Source of the DNA: Halomonas sp. TD01
GTDB lineage: Bacteria > Pseudomonadota > Gammaproteobacteria > Pseudomonadales > Halomonadaceae
Assembly: GCF_923868895.1 (NCBI RefSeq)
Contig: NZ_OV350343.1
Coordinates: 3,472,001-3,536,000 of the forward strand
Direction of reading: 5' to 3'
DNA: 64,000 bases
The notes beneath the pieces are model-generated. The model saw only the letters and a program-made list of their open reading frames with translations, did not search any database and was not told the origin of the DNA. A program made the position numbers and the translations under genes. Below are positions 28,951-37,680 of this stretch, piece after piece; the stretch's first letter is position 1; each line of letters starts with the position of its first letter.

Positions 28951-29808
28951 TTAGAAGACGTATACAAAAATAAATAACCCAACCCACACAACATCTACAA
29001 AGTGCCAATACCAGCATGACGCTTCGAAGCCAAAATGATGATCATTGGCGAAGTGCCCTTTCCATATCCGCACTAACATACACGCCAGGATAATCGTGCC
29101 GACAATAACGTGAACCCCATGAAAACCGGTCAAAATGAAGAAGGTTGCTCCGAAAATCCCCGCTTCCAGCGTAATGCCATAATGATGGTAGGCTTCGTAA
29201 TATTCGACCCCCTGGATGACAATAAAGCAGCAGCCCAACAGCACTGTACCCGCCAGCCAATTTCTGCACGTCTTACGCTCGCCTAATTTCAACGCCTCAT
29301 GAGCGACCGTCAATGTAATACTGGAGGTTACTAGTATCAGTGTGTTGACCAAAGGTAACTGCCAGGGACTAAACACCCGTTCAGGCCCAAGCACTGCGCT
29401 ATCAGGCGGATTAAACAACGGCCACTGCGGCACAAAGCCTGGCCATAATAAGGCAGAAACCCCCTTCGCCCCCTCTCCACCCAACCAGGGTATGGCGAAC
29501 GTTCTAACGTAAAATAAAGCACCAAAAAATGCGGCAAAAAACATTATTTCAGAAAAAATAAACCAGCCCATCCCCCACCGGAACGACCGATCCATCTGGG
29601 CATCGTACAAACCGCTCATTGATTCGTGAATAACATCTCTGAACCAAAGTCCCATCACTGCAATCACGCTAACCACACCGATTAGCATTAGTGGGGTACC
29701 CGTGTCGTACACAAGCTTGACTCCCGTACCCACCATCATAGCCCCGAGCGCCAGCGAACCTAAAATAGGCCACCGACTCGTTGCTGGAACATAGTAGCCG
29801 CCACTCAT
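28951..29808 (-). CDS. ctaE: Cytochrome c oxidase subunit III
   Basis: Seven-helix membrane subunit of the aa3 oxidase. Typical motifs include RWGMGWFIFSEIMFFAAFFGALFY with the conserved Glu, HEALKLGERK, QGVEYYEA, GFHGVHVIVGT and YWHFVDVVWVGLF. Length 285 residues. Its ATG overlaps the ctaG stop (ATGA), so translation is coupled. Confidence 0.96.
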   Translation of the reverse strand: MSGGYYVPATSRWPILGSLALGAMMVGTGVKLVYDTGTPLMLIGVVSVIAVMGLWFRDVIHESMSGLYDAQMDRSFRWGMGWFIFSEIMFFAAFFGALFYVRTFAIPWLGGEGAKGVSALLWPGFVPQWPLFNPPDSAVLGPERVFSPWQLPLVNTLILVTSSITLTVAHEALKLGERKTCRNWLAGTVLLGCCFIVIQGVEYYEAYHHYGITLEAGIFGATFFILTGFHGVHVIVGTIILACMLVRIWKGHFANDHHFGFEASCWYWHFVDVVWVGLFIFVYVF

Positions 29809-30395
29809 ATGGAATCCCCTATCGTCTTGTTGTCATTCTTTGAGATGTCTTTTGCTAAGTGATGAACTGGGTACAAGGTATACACTAGCGTTATCGTATT
29901 AATATCCTCAGGGAGGTCCCGCGCCAGCTGGAATATCAGAGGAATCGTCAAACGCTCATCCCCTTGGAGCTGCTGCTCTTGGAAACAAAAGCAGCTTACT
30001 TTTCTTAAATGGGTCGTAGCGCTTGAAGGAGAAACACTAGGCACAGCCCGCCCCCAACTTTCGACACGACTATTGTTGGTAAAAGTGAAATCAACTTCCG
30101 CTGTTTGGCCTGGATGCACGCGCATTTGGCGGTTTTCGACACTCATTCGCCATGGCAACCCTGCGCTACCACGGGTAATGAACTGCACGGTGACATAACG
30201 GGACTGATCAACTTCTTCATGGATAATGGCCTTAGCCGTAGTATCCACCTTGCCATTAAGCCCCGTCACACGACAAAACACGTCGTAAAGAGGGACGAGC
30301 GCAAATGCGAAGGCAAACATACCAATTAGCGCTGCCACCGTACGAATAACCGTTCGCTTTACCCCAACTGATTGCACCGTATTATTTACTGCCAT
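29805..30395 (-). CDS. ctaG: Cytochrome c oxidase assembly protein CtaG/Cox11
   Basis: Membrane-anchored copper chaperone that delivers Cu to the CuB site of subunit I. One N-terminal helix (IRTVAALIGMFAFAFALVPLYDVFCRVTG) is followed by a periplasmic immunoglobulin-like domain. The copper-binding motif CFCFQEQ is intact at about residue 138, and a further conserved Cys sits in DVFCRVTG. A family-typical segment IPLIFQLARDLPEDINTITLVYTLY ends the domain. Length 196 residues, with a short charged C-terminal tail. Lies between ctaD and ctaE, as usual. Confidence 0.95.
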   Translation of the reverse strand: MAVNNTVQSVGVKRTVIRTVAALIGMFAFAFALVPLYDVFCRVTGLNGKVDTTAKAIIHEEVDQSRYVTVQFITRGSAGLPWRMSVENRQMRVHPGQTAEVDFTFTNNSRVESWGRAVPSVSPSSATTHLRKVSCFCFQEQQLQGDERLTIPLIFQLARDLPEDINTITLVYTLYPVHHLAKDISKNDNKTIGDSI

Positions 30396-30430
30396 ATATC
30401 CCCCTAGACTATTCGCTGATGGGCAGCTAA

Positions 30431-32074
30431 TTAGTCATGGTGATGAGTACGGTTAAATACAGGTGGTGTCTCAAAGGTGTGCAGCGGTGCTGGACTGGGG
30501 ACGCTCCACTCAAGGTCTTCTGCACCCTCCCAGGCTTTTGCAGGCGCTTTTTTTCCTCCCCTCACACACATCACCACAACCAATACAAAAATCAGCTGCG
30601 ACGCACCAAAAAAGAAAGCGCCAATGCTGGAAAGCAAATTGAAATCCGCAAATTGCAACGCATAGTCGGGAATACGCCTAGGCATGCCTGCCAAACCAGC
30701 GAAATGCATAGGGAAAAACGTTAGATTAACGCCAATAATAGAACACCAGAAGTGGCATTGAGCCAGCCGCTCGTTAGGATAATAGCCGGTCCATTTTGGC
30801 AGCCAGTAGTAGACGCCGGCCATAATGGCAAAAATAGCACCTGGTACTAACACATAATGAAAATGTGCCACGACAAAGTAGGTGTCGTGATACTGGAAAT
30901 CCGCAGGGGCAATTGCCAACATTAGCCCTGAAAAACCGCCTATGGTGAATAGGACGACAAAAGCTAAAGCAAACAGCATAGGCGGCTCAAAACTGATCGA
31001 GCCACGGAATAGTGTGGTCACCCAGTTAAACACTTTCACGCCTGTCGGCACGGCAATCAGCATGGTCGAATACATGAAAAACAGCTCCGCCGTTAGCGGA
31101 AGGCCGACGATAAACATATGGTGCGCCCAGACTAAAAATGACAGCAGCGCAATAGCTGCCGTGGCGTACACCATAGAGGCATATCCAAACAAAGGCTTAC
31201 GCGCGAAAGTTGGAATAATGGCCGAGACGATACCGAAGGCCGGTAAAATCATGATGTAAACTTCAGGGTGCCCAAAGAACCAGAATAGGTGCTGGAAAAG
31301 CACGGGGTCACCGCCACCCGCTGCGTCGAAGAAACTGGTACCGAAGTTAATATCCATCAACATCATGGTAATGACACCTGCTAGTACAGGCATTACCGCA
31401 ATCAACAGAAAAGCCGTAATTAACCATGTCCATACGAACAGCGGCATATCCATCATGCGCATGCCCGGCGCGCGCATATTCAAAATGGTCGCAATAATAT
31501 TAATAGCCCCAAGAATCGAGCTAATGCCTGCGATATGTAGGGCTAAAATAAAAAATGTCGTCGAGGCAGGTGCATAAGTGGTCGACAAAGGCGCATAAAA
31601 CGTCCAGCCAAAATTAGGTCCGCCGCCTGGCATTAACAGCGTAGAAAGTAATAACGTGAACGCCACAGGAAGCAGCCAGAAACTAAAGTTATTGAGCCTC
31701 GGCAGTGCCATATCCGGCGCACCAATCTGAAGTGGAATCATCCAGTTGGCTAACCCGGTAAACGCTGGCATTACCGCAGCAAACACCATGATTAATCCAT
31801 GCATGGTGGTCATTTGGTTGAAGAACTCTGGCTCTACCAGTTGCAAGCCAGGTTGAAACAGCTCGGCTCTCACTACCAAGGCAAATATGCCCCCTACAAA
31901 AAACATAATGAGAGAAAAAATCAGGTACAGAGAACCAATTTCTTTATGGTTGGTAGTCAGCAGCCATCGCATAATCCCTTTTGGCTGAGCCGCATGGTCG
32001 TGCTGAGAATGGCCACCAGCCACTGCTGTAGAGCTATGTTGCAGTGAATGTTGAGGAGGTAGTTTGGGCGCCAT
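30431..32074 (-). CDS. ctaD: Cytochrome c oxidase subunit I
   Basis: Catalytic heme-copper subunit with twelve membrane helices. The low-spin heme His is in [11 protein letters not shown]; the CuB/Tyr motif reads [20 protein letters not shown] (His-Pro-Glu-Val-Tyr); two further CuB histidines are in WAHHMFIVG; heme a3 and heme a ligands are in [12 protein letters not shown]. These are all as in A-type oxidases. The ATG at 32074 is preceded by GGAG; another two codons upstream is possible. Length 547 residues. The K- and D-channel region [17 protein letters not shown] segment is normal. Confidence 0.97.
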   Translation of the reverse strand: MAPKLPPQHSLQHSSTAVAGGHSQHDHAAQPKGIMRWLLTTNHKEIGSLYLIFSLIMFFVGGIFALVVRAELFQPGLQLVEPEFFNQMTTMHGLIMVFAAVMPAFTGLANWMIPLQIGAPDMALPRLNNFSFWLLPVAFTLLLSTLLMPGGGPNFGWTFYAPLSTTYAPASTTFFILALHIAGISSILGAINIIATILNMRAPGMRMMDMPLFVWTWLITAFLLIAVMPVLAGVITMMLMDINFGTSFFDAAGGGDPVLFQHLFWFFGHPEVYIMILPAFGIVSAIIPTFARKPLFGYASMVYATAAIALLSFLVWAHHMFIVGLPLTAELFFMYSTMLIAVPTGVKVFNWVTTLFRGSISFEPPMLFALAFVVLFTIGGFSGLMLAIAPADFQYHDTYFVVAHFHYVLVPGAIFAIMAGVYYWLPKWTGYYPNERLAQCHFWCSIIGVNLTFFPMHFAGLAGMPRRIPDYALQFADFNLLSSIGAFFFGASQLIFVLVVVMCVRGGKKAPAKAWEGAEDLEWSVPSPAPLHTFETPPVFNRTHHHD

Positions 32075-32113
32075 GAGCATCTCCGCCTGATTTATTGTTG
32101 TTAATACCTTAGA

Positions 32114-33229
32114 TTATTGTGCAATACGTTCAGCTATCGCAGCTGGCTGCACCACATCGCCTGTGTCGTTGCCCCAGGCATTGCGGGTATAAGTGACAAC
32201 CGCTGCGATTTCGACAGGATTTAACGTACTACGAAACGCGGGCATAGCAGCACCAGAAACACCGTTAACGATTCGGTCTATATGCCAATCTAGGTCATTA
32301 ATTAATTGGTCGTTATTTGCTAGTGCAGGAAACGCCGGTAAAGCCCCCTGGCCTTCGCTTTGATGACAGGACGAACAAATGGTCTGATAAACAGACTCTC
32401 CCCTCGCCATCAAGTCCTCCATCTCCCACTCTCGGTCAACTCCCATGGCCTCTTGCTCTGCTGCTGCTTTACGTTCAGACAACCATGTTTCAAACTCTTC
32501 TTCTTCCATGGCATGCACAACCACTGGCATAAACCCATGATTAACGCCACAAAGTTCAGCACACTGGCCACGGTAAATGCCCGGTTCGTTAATTTTCACC
32601 CAATTTTCATTGATAAACCCTGGAATCGTATCCTGCTTAACGGCTAGCTCAGGCACCCACCAGGAGTGAATAACGTCATCCGACGTCATTAAAAAACGCA
32701 CTTTACGATTGATCGGCAGCACCAATGGCTCATCTACGTCTAACAAATAGTGCTCATCTCTCGCCTCCTCCCCACGAATTTGTTCTCTTGGTGTACTCAT
32801 GTTGGATGTAAACGCAACATCTTCCCCAAGATACTCGTAGCGCCAGCGCCACTGCTGGCCAGTGATCATCACATCCAGGTCAGCTTCTGAAGAATCGTAC
32901 ATATTCTTCAAGGTCGCGGTCGCTGGCACGGCCATTCCAATCAATATCAGGATAGGAATAGCGGTCCAAAGAACCTCGACGGAAGTATGCTCATGAAAAT
33001 TAGCCGCTTTTGCCCCTTTTGAGTGTCTGTATTTAAATAACGAGTAAAACATCACCCCAAACACAATCACCCCGATCACCACGCATACCCAAAAGATAGC
33101 CATATGCAGACCAAAGATATCTTGGCTGATATCGGTGACCCCTACCGGCATATTCCAGCCATTCGCATGAGCTTGAGTGATACTGAAGGTACTGGTAATG
33201 GTTAGCAGCCATTGCCACGATCGATGCAT
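32114..33229 (-). CDS. ctaC: Cytochrome c oxidase subunit II with fused cytochrome c domain
   Basis: Electron-entry subunit of the aa3 oxidase. AGGAGG precedes the ATG at 33229. A signal peptide (ending near TQAHA) and two membrane helices are followed by the cupredoxin domain with the CuA motif CAELCGVNHGFMPVVVHAM. A C-terminal cytochrome c domain holds CSSCH and a downstream Met in GAAMPAF. The fusion is usual for cta operons of this type in gammaproteobacteria. Length 371 residues. First gene of the ctaC-ctaD-ctaG-ctaE series. Confidence 0.96.
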   Translation of the reverse strand: MHRSWQWLLTITSTFSITQAHANGWNMPVGVTDISQDIFGLHMAIFWVCVVIGVIVFGVMFYSLFKYRHSKGAKAANFHEHTSVEVLWTAIPILILIGMAVPATATLKNMYDSSEADLDVMITGQQWRWRYEYLGEDVAFTSNMSTPREQIRGEEARDEHYLLDVDEPLVLPINRKVRFLMTSDDVIHSWWVPELAVKQDTIPGFINENWVKINEPGIYRGQCAELCGVNHGFMPVVVHAMEEEEFETWLSERKAAAEQEAMGVDREWEMEDLMARGESVYQTICSSCHQSEGQGALPAFPALANNDQLINDLDWHIDRIVNGVSGAAMPAFRSTLNPVEIAAVVTYTRNAWGNDTGDVVQPAAIAERIAQ

Positions 33230-33353
33230 AGAAACCTCCTTATTATTGTTGTTCACGCCAACCCATTTATTAGGTCAGGAATAACTGATTAACGTCAGTA
33301 TAGAAAACATGAGGCATTCGTCACGAACAACTATCGTGAGGTGTATCAACGTT

Positions 33354-33527
33354 TCAACGCGATGCGATCACTGCAATCCCTACCAGGATCAAAACAAATA
33401 TGAGCGTGATCACAACCCCTGTCACAATAAAGGCAGCGGGTTTACCACTAGAAAAATCCTGTTGCCGGTTGAGGTCATTTTGTACGCCTAGAAGTGCTGA
33501 CAGTACTGATTTGACAACTGACCACAT
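33354..33527 (-). CDS. DUF2970 small membrane protein
   Basis: A 57-residue protein starting MWSVVKSVLSALLGVQ with one C-terminal membrane helix (FIVTGVVITLIFVLILVGIAVI). The N-terminal VKSVLSALLGVQ..NR..DF and the single helix match the DUF2970 family, commonly found just before ctaC. GAGGAGAGG precedes the ATG at 33527; an in-frame start ten codons earlier is less likely. Function unknown. It lies 124 bases upstream of ctaC on the same strand and may belong to the oxidase operon. Confidence 0.75.
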   Translation of the reverse strand: MWSVVKSVLSALLGVQNDLNRQQDFSSGKPAAFIVTGVVITLIFVLILVGIAVIASR

Positions 33528-33658
33528 TGAGCCTCTCCTCAATATCACGTATTTCATTGCTCAAATGCACAACTCTTCTGCAGAGCTTAGCTATAGTTGA
33601 GAATAGGTGAACCTGTGAAGAATGCCTCACAGATTGCAAAACTTGATAGGAGCACACT

Positions 33659-34018
33659 ATGGATCATTCAAACAAGAAACAGCCCGTATCTATTACTGAC
33701 ACGAACCAAGATATCGTGACTTGGTGGCACCATTACTGCCTGTTGAGCACCATGCCCATAGTACGTTGTCAGATTGCTTGGCTGGAGAACGTGACACAGG
33801 CCATGCAATTGGAGGCTGAACTTTTCCAAGCTATCGCTAAAAGTAGCGAAAAACTAACGCTATGCATGACTGACAACAAAAAAAACGGCAACGCCAAGGA
33901 GCTCACTGAGCATTACCAAGAAATGGTCAAAACGCTTACAGATGCCAATCTTGAGCGCTTTGCTAAAGTGTCTCAACTTTCCCACGAGTTTCGACGCAGC
34001 CTATGGGAGGAAATTTAA
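33659..34018 (+). CDS. Helical hypothetical protein, possibly phasin-like
   Basis: I do not recognise it firmly. The 119-residue product is mostly amphipathic helix (for example WLENVTQAMQLEAELFQAIAKSSEKL and HYQEMVKTLTDANLERFAKVSQLSHEF) with no signal peptide or membrane helix. AGGAG precedes the ATG at normal spacing, so it is probably real. The pattern of regularly spaced Leu, Phe and Ala in long helices recalls granule-associated phasins, but no diagnostic motif is visible. It is divergent from the cta operon and followed by a small lipoprotein gene. Confidence 0.6.
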   Translation: MDHSNKKQPVSITDTNQDIVTWWHHYCLLSTMPIVRCQIAWLENVTQAMQLEAELFQAIAKSSEKLTLCMTDNKKNGNAKELTEHYQEMVKTLTDANLERFAKVSQLSHEFRRSLWEEI

Positions 34019-34117
34019 CAATTTGGGATTAAGCTTGCGGCTTATTGTCGTGCCATTCACACTACGCACGCTTTGCTATTTGCTAAGAGCAGCTTTGGAC
34101 TGGTGATGGAGCCTAAT

Positions 34118-34333
34118 ATGCCCAAATGTCGTGGATTTTTACCGTTGTTCCCGTTAATAGCCATGGTTTTACTACCGTTGACTGGCTGCACAACTTACAC
34201 CTGGCCAGATGGGTCGCAAGAAACAGTGCTGGGTGTTCCCCCTGAAGAAGAAAACCGTCGTTATGAAGAACAGCGCGCTGACGGAGTACGCTATCGTGTA
34301 CCAGGCAAAGTCCCTGAGGAACAACCAGAATGA
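34118..34333 (+). CDS. Small putative lipoprotein
   Basis: A 71-residue product with a signal peptide and lipobox LTGC (about residue 22), followed by TTYTWPDGSQETVLGVPPEEENRRYEEQ, a short acidic and basic mature part. GGAG lies 7 bases before the ATG at 34118; an alternative ATG is at 34106. Envelope location is inferred from the lipobox. No family recognised. Confidence 0.65.
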   Translation: MPKCRGFLPLFPLIAMVLLPLTGCTTYTWPDGSQETVLGVPPEEENRRYEEQRADGVRYRVPGKVPEEQPE

Positions 34334-34375
34334 TTTTCTTCGATCTAAATTTTCTTTAAACGATGATATTTAAAC

Positions 34376-36811
34376 TTATCGACGTTTAGTGAATGCCGTT
34401 GCTTGAGCGGTAAGTGGATCTTCTGGCCAGGGGTGCTTCGGGTAGCGACCACGCATCTCTTTACGCACCTCTGGGTAGCCATTTAACCAAAAACTGCGCA
34501 AATCTTGGGTAACCTGAAGCGGCCTCTTTGCCGGTGAAAGAAGATGAACGACGACGGGCATATGGCCGTCCGCGACGACAGGGGTATCTTGCCAGCCAAA
34601 CGCTTCCTGTAATTTTAGAGCAAGTACTGGCGGTCTTCCTATTAGACAGGGCGCATAATCAATTGATGCTTGATTACCGCTAGGAGCCGTTATTGTTGGT
34701 GGCGTTAAACGCTCAAACCGGGACCGCTCATCCCAGCTTAGCGTTGCCATTAAGTAGGTATGAAACGGCATTTTTTCTAGTTGGCTGAAACGTGTCATAC
34801 CCGCCATATAGGGTGCCAGCCACTTGTCAGAACTCTCTAACAACGCACACTCTGACCAATCAGGCCATACGTCAGGATAAGCACTCGCCAACAGCGCCAT
34901 TCGCCCTTGTAACTGCTTAACTTTGCCATTAAAAAGCGCCGTAGATCGTTGTTTTAACGCCTGGAGTAACGCCTGTTGGACAGCCTCTACAGATAGCTCC
35001 GCTAAAGGCCTACTTGCCAATACAAGCTCACCGTGACGTTGAACAGCTTCTCCGAGAAGCTTACCTTGGGTATCAGACCACGTAATACGATCTTCCCAAT
35101 GCTGGGTAGCCGGATATATGTTGATGAGCGCTGCCAACGTGATTGGCTCGGCTTGATATATTGTCGCCTCGCTGGTGGCACTTTCAACGCTAACCGCAAC
35201 AAGATATGGAGTATTTGCTAGCGGATGATTATTAGACAGCGTGGCTGTTTTACCATTAGCGAGTTTGAAGCGACCTGGGCTGATAAGTTGACCAATGCGG
35301 TCAGGGTAAGCCATAGCTAGCAGACAACTAAGCGGCTCGAGCGACATCTTATGTGTCACCAGCAGGTTAGCCATATCTGTAAGCCGCTTGGTTTCTCGCT
35401 GCCATTGAGGAAATCGCGAGGGTTGAATAAATCGCTGAGCCAACGCATCTCTCAGCGAACCACTGACACGCTCCCTACCCTCCAGCAAAGCGGCTAAAGC
35501 GCAGGCTAGTTGTACTGCCTTGAGTGACGCCGCTTTTGATAGCATTACCGCTAAACGAGGCTCAAGCGGCCAACGCGCACTTTGCTTACCTAGCGGCGTT
35601 AGCAGGCCCGCTGAATCAAGTATACCAAGTTGACGAAGCAAAGCCTGGCTACTTTGCCATGCTCCGTTAGGTGGTGGTGTCATCCAGACTAGCTCATCTG
35701 GCGAACGCGCTCCCCACATGGCAATTTCAAGCGCTAGTCTTGATAAATCAGCTTGCGCTATCTCAGGTTCACCGTAGGCAACAAGTGGCTGCTCCCGAGA
35801 CCATAATCGATAACATATTCCTGGTTGTTGCCGCCCTGCACGACCGCGGCGTTGATCAGCGCTGGCACGATTGACACGTCGGGTAGTTAACCGAGTAAGA
35901 CCCGTTCGCGGCTGAAATAGCGGTACACGTTCCAAGCCAGCGTCAATAACCACATTAACACCATCAACTGTCACGCTGGATTCAGCAATGGCAGTAGATA
36001 CAATCACGCGCTGGCGAGTTTCGTGAGGTGCCAATGCAGCTTGCTGTTCCTCAATGGGCATCCCGCCATGTAATGCCCGCACCTCAATATCAAGGGCGCT
36101 ATTTTCCAGCGTTTTCACCAACCGAGTTATTTCTGCCACTCCAGGCAAAATCACCAGCACATCATGGCTATTAACATTCGCCAAGGCCTCATTTACCACT
36201 CGGTAAGCAGCAACGTCTAACGCGTCATCACTGCTAAAAGGGCGATAGTACGTTTCAATTGGGAATTCACGACCCGTGCTTTCAATCACTAGTGTATCGT
36301 TGCCCAAAATGCTTGTTAACGCGGCGACATCTAACGTCGCAGACATCACAATCAATCGTAAGTCAGCACGAATGCTTTGTTGGATATCCAGCGATAGCGC
36401 CAGCCCAAGATCTGCTTCTATGCTGCGCTCATGAAACTCATCGAAGATGATAGCAGCGACCCCGTCAAGTAACGGATCATCTTGCAACATACGCGTCAGA
36501 ACACCCTGAGTAACCACTTCCAAGCGAGTATATGGGCCTACTTTGCTATCCCCCCGCATACGATAGCCAACCGTCTTGCCAATAGGCTCGCCAAGCTGTG
36601 CAGCCATAAAGCTTGCCGCCAACCGCGCCGCAACACGTCGCGGCTCCAGCAACAATACTTTCTGCCCTTTCGCCCATTGACTGTTAAGCAAGGTCAAGGG
36701 AACGCGGGTTGTCTTACCTGCCCCAGGCTGGGCGACTAAGATAAGGCGGTTATGAACATCTAGAGCGACCTGGATCGCTGTTAGATGCTGTTCGATTGGA
36801 AGCGTAGACAT
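34376..36811 (-). CDS. hrpB: ATP-dependent RNA helicase HrpB (DEAH/RHA type)
   Basis: DExH-box helicase of the HrpB subfamily; cellular role is poorly known. Motif I is AQPGAGKTTRVP, motif II DEFHERS, motif III MSATLD, and motif VI DQRRGRAGRQ with QRRGRAGR. The C-terminal HrpB-specific domain carries RPLQVTQDLRSFWLNGYPEVRKEMRGRYPKHPWPEDP, a strong signature of this subfamily. Start ATG at 36811 gives MSTLPIEQHL, the usual beginning, and places the start 20 bases after the tetR stop; a longer frame would overlap tetR. No good ribosome site precedes either. Length 811 residues. Confidence 0.93.
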   Translation of the reverse strand: MSTLPIEQHLTAIQVALDVHNRLILVAQPGAGKTTRVPLTLLNSQWAKGQKVLLLEPRRVAARLAASFMAAQLGEPIGKTVGYRMRGDSKVGPYTRLEVVTQGVLTRMLQDDPLLDGVAAIIFDEFHERSIEADLGLALSLDIQQSIRADLRLIVMSATLDVAALTSILGNDTLVIESTGREFPIETYYRPFSSDDALDVAAYRVVNEALANVNSHDVLVILPGVAEITRLVKTLENSALDIEVRALHGGMPIEEQQAALAPHETRQRVIVSTAIAESSVTVDGVNVVIDAGLERVPLFQPRTGLTRLTTRRVNRASADQRRGRAGRQQPGICYRLWSREQPLVAYGEPEIAQADLSRLALEIAMWGARSPDELVWMTPPPNGAWQSSQALLRQLGILDSAGLLTPLGKQSARWPLEPRLAVMLSKAASLKAVQLACALAALLEGRERVSGSLRDALAQRFIQPSRFPQWQRETKRLTDMANLLVTHKMSLEPLSCLLAMAYPDRIGQLISPGRFKLANGKTATLSNNHPLANTPYLVAVSVESATSEATIYQAEPITLAALINIYPATQHWEDRITWSDTQGKLLGEAVQRHGELVLASRPLAELSVEAVQQALLQALKQRSTALFNGKVKQLQGRMALLASAYPDVWPDWSECALLESSDKWLAPYMAGMTRFSQLEKMPFHTYLMATLSWDERSRFERLTPPTITAPSGNQASIDYAPCLIGRPPVLALKLQEAFGWQDTPVVADGHMPVVVHLLSPAKRPLQVTQDLRSFWLNGYPEVRKEMRGRYPKHPWPEDPLTAQATAFTKRR

Positions 36812-36831
36812 CGCTTGTATAGGCATCGCGG

Positions 36832-37491
36832 TTAAACTGATGAACTGTTGGGTAAATGCGCCGCTGAAATACCGCATCCTTTTATAATGACATGCTCTAA
36901 AAATTGGCAGATAGATTCGAGATCCGTTTCGCTGAGCCCTTCAGCCCCTAAGATTCCAGTCACCTGTGCACTGTATTCCGTGTAATGCTGAGTGGCTGAC
37001 CAAATCAGGAATATAAGCCAGCGTGGATCAACATCATCCATTTTTCCTTGTTGAGACCACTGGCGAATAATTGTTGCGCGGGAAGCTACCCACTCTTTTA
37101 ATTCGCCAGAGAGGTAATTACTCAAGAACGGCGCACCAGCCAAAATCTCAGCGGCAAACAACTTTGAGCCTTCGGGATAACGCTGCCCCAGCATCATTTT
37201 AGTTCGAATGAAATCGCTCAATACCCTAGCCGGGTCGCTTTCAGGTGTAATGTCCTCAAGTACCGCATTCCAACGACTCATCATTCGGTTGAGCAGACGA
37301 ACGTAAAGCAGCTGCTTGCTGCCCATATAATAAAGAATATTCGCCTTGGGAAGCTCCGCTAGATCGGCGATTGCCTGAAGGCTGGCACCACGATAACCAT
37401 ATTGAGAAAACACCTGCTCCGCAGCGCTCAGTATGGTCTGTTCAATACGATCCCTGCTGGCATTTTCATGGTTAGCGGTATCAGCCGTCAT
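36832..37491 (-). CDS. TetR family regulator, RutR-like, likely controls the xdh-guaD operon
   Basis: 219-residue TetR-type repressor. The helix-turn-helix lies at about residues 30-60 (VFSQYGYRGASLQAIADLAELPKANILYYMGSKQLLY). The ligand domain has segments that closely follow RutR of E. coli: MMLGQRYPEGSKLFAAEILAGAPFL, and DPRWLIFLIWSATQHYTEYSAQV. RutR senses uracil/thymine and also regulates purine genes; here the gene is divergent from xdhA, with a TTGACC-N4-GGTCA operator between them, so a purine-related ligand is a reasonable inference. Upstream of hrpB with a 20-base gap, so they may be cotranscribed. Confidence 0.87.
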   Translation of the reverse strand: MTADTANHENASRDRIEQTILSAAEQVFSQYGYRGASLQAIADLAELPKANILYYMGSKQLLYVRLLNRMMSRWNAVLEDITPESDPARVLSDFIRTKMMLGQRYPEGSKLFAAEILAGAPFLSNYLSGELKEWVASRATIIRQWSQQGKMDDVDPRWLIFLIWSATQHYTEYSAQVTGILGAEGLSETDLESICQFLEHVIIKGCGISAAHLPNSSSV

Positions 37492-37560
37492 TGATTAAGC
37501 TCCTTTGATAAGCGCCAATGGTTACCCCATGGGGCTTGTTACATTAAATAGGTTTATCGT

Positions 37561-37585
37561 CACCTGCCGTATAAGAGTGCAGGTG
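37561..37585. promoter_or_regulatory. Inverted repeat in the tetR-xdhA intergenic region
   Basis: CACCTGC (37561-37567) and GCAGGTG (37579-37585) are perfect inverted arms 11 bases apart. It lies midway between the divergent genes; it may be a second regulatory site. A separate 10-bp palindrome CCCCATGGGG lies at 37525-37534. Confidence 0.35.
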
Positions 37586-37642
37586 GCCACACCATCAACA
37601 AATTCTTGCAAGGTGCGCTGTTTTGTCCCAAGCTCAACATTA

Positions 37643-37658
37643 TTGACCGATCGGTCAG
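37643..37658. promoter_or_regulatory. RutR-like operator before xdhA
   Basis: TTGACCGATCGGTCAG contains a 14-bp perfect palindrome (37644-37657). It fits the TTGACC-N4-GGTCAA consensus known for E. coli RutR except for the final base. It ends 22 bases before the xdhA ATG, so a bound repressor would block transcription or promoter clearance. The divergent TetR/RutR-like gene is the natural candidate binder. Confidence 0.75.
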
Positions 37659-37680
37659 AACAATCATAACGGAGTTTGGC

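Noticed and set aside
28757..29017. A longer surf1 frame reaching 29017
   Set aside because: The added 87 codons run antisense to the DUF2909 gene, show no SURF1 similarity, and lack a convincing ribosome site.
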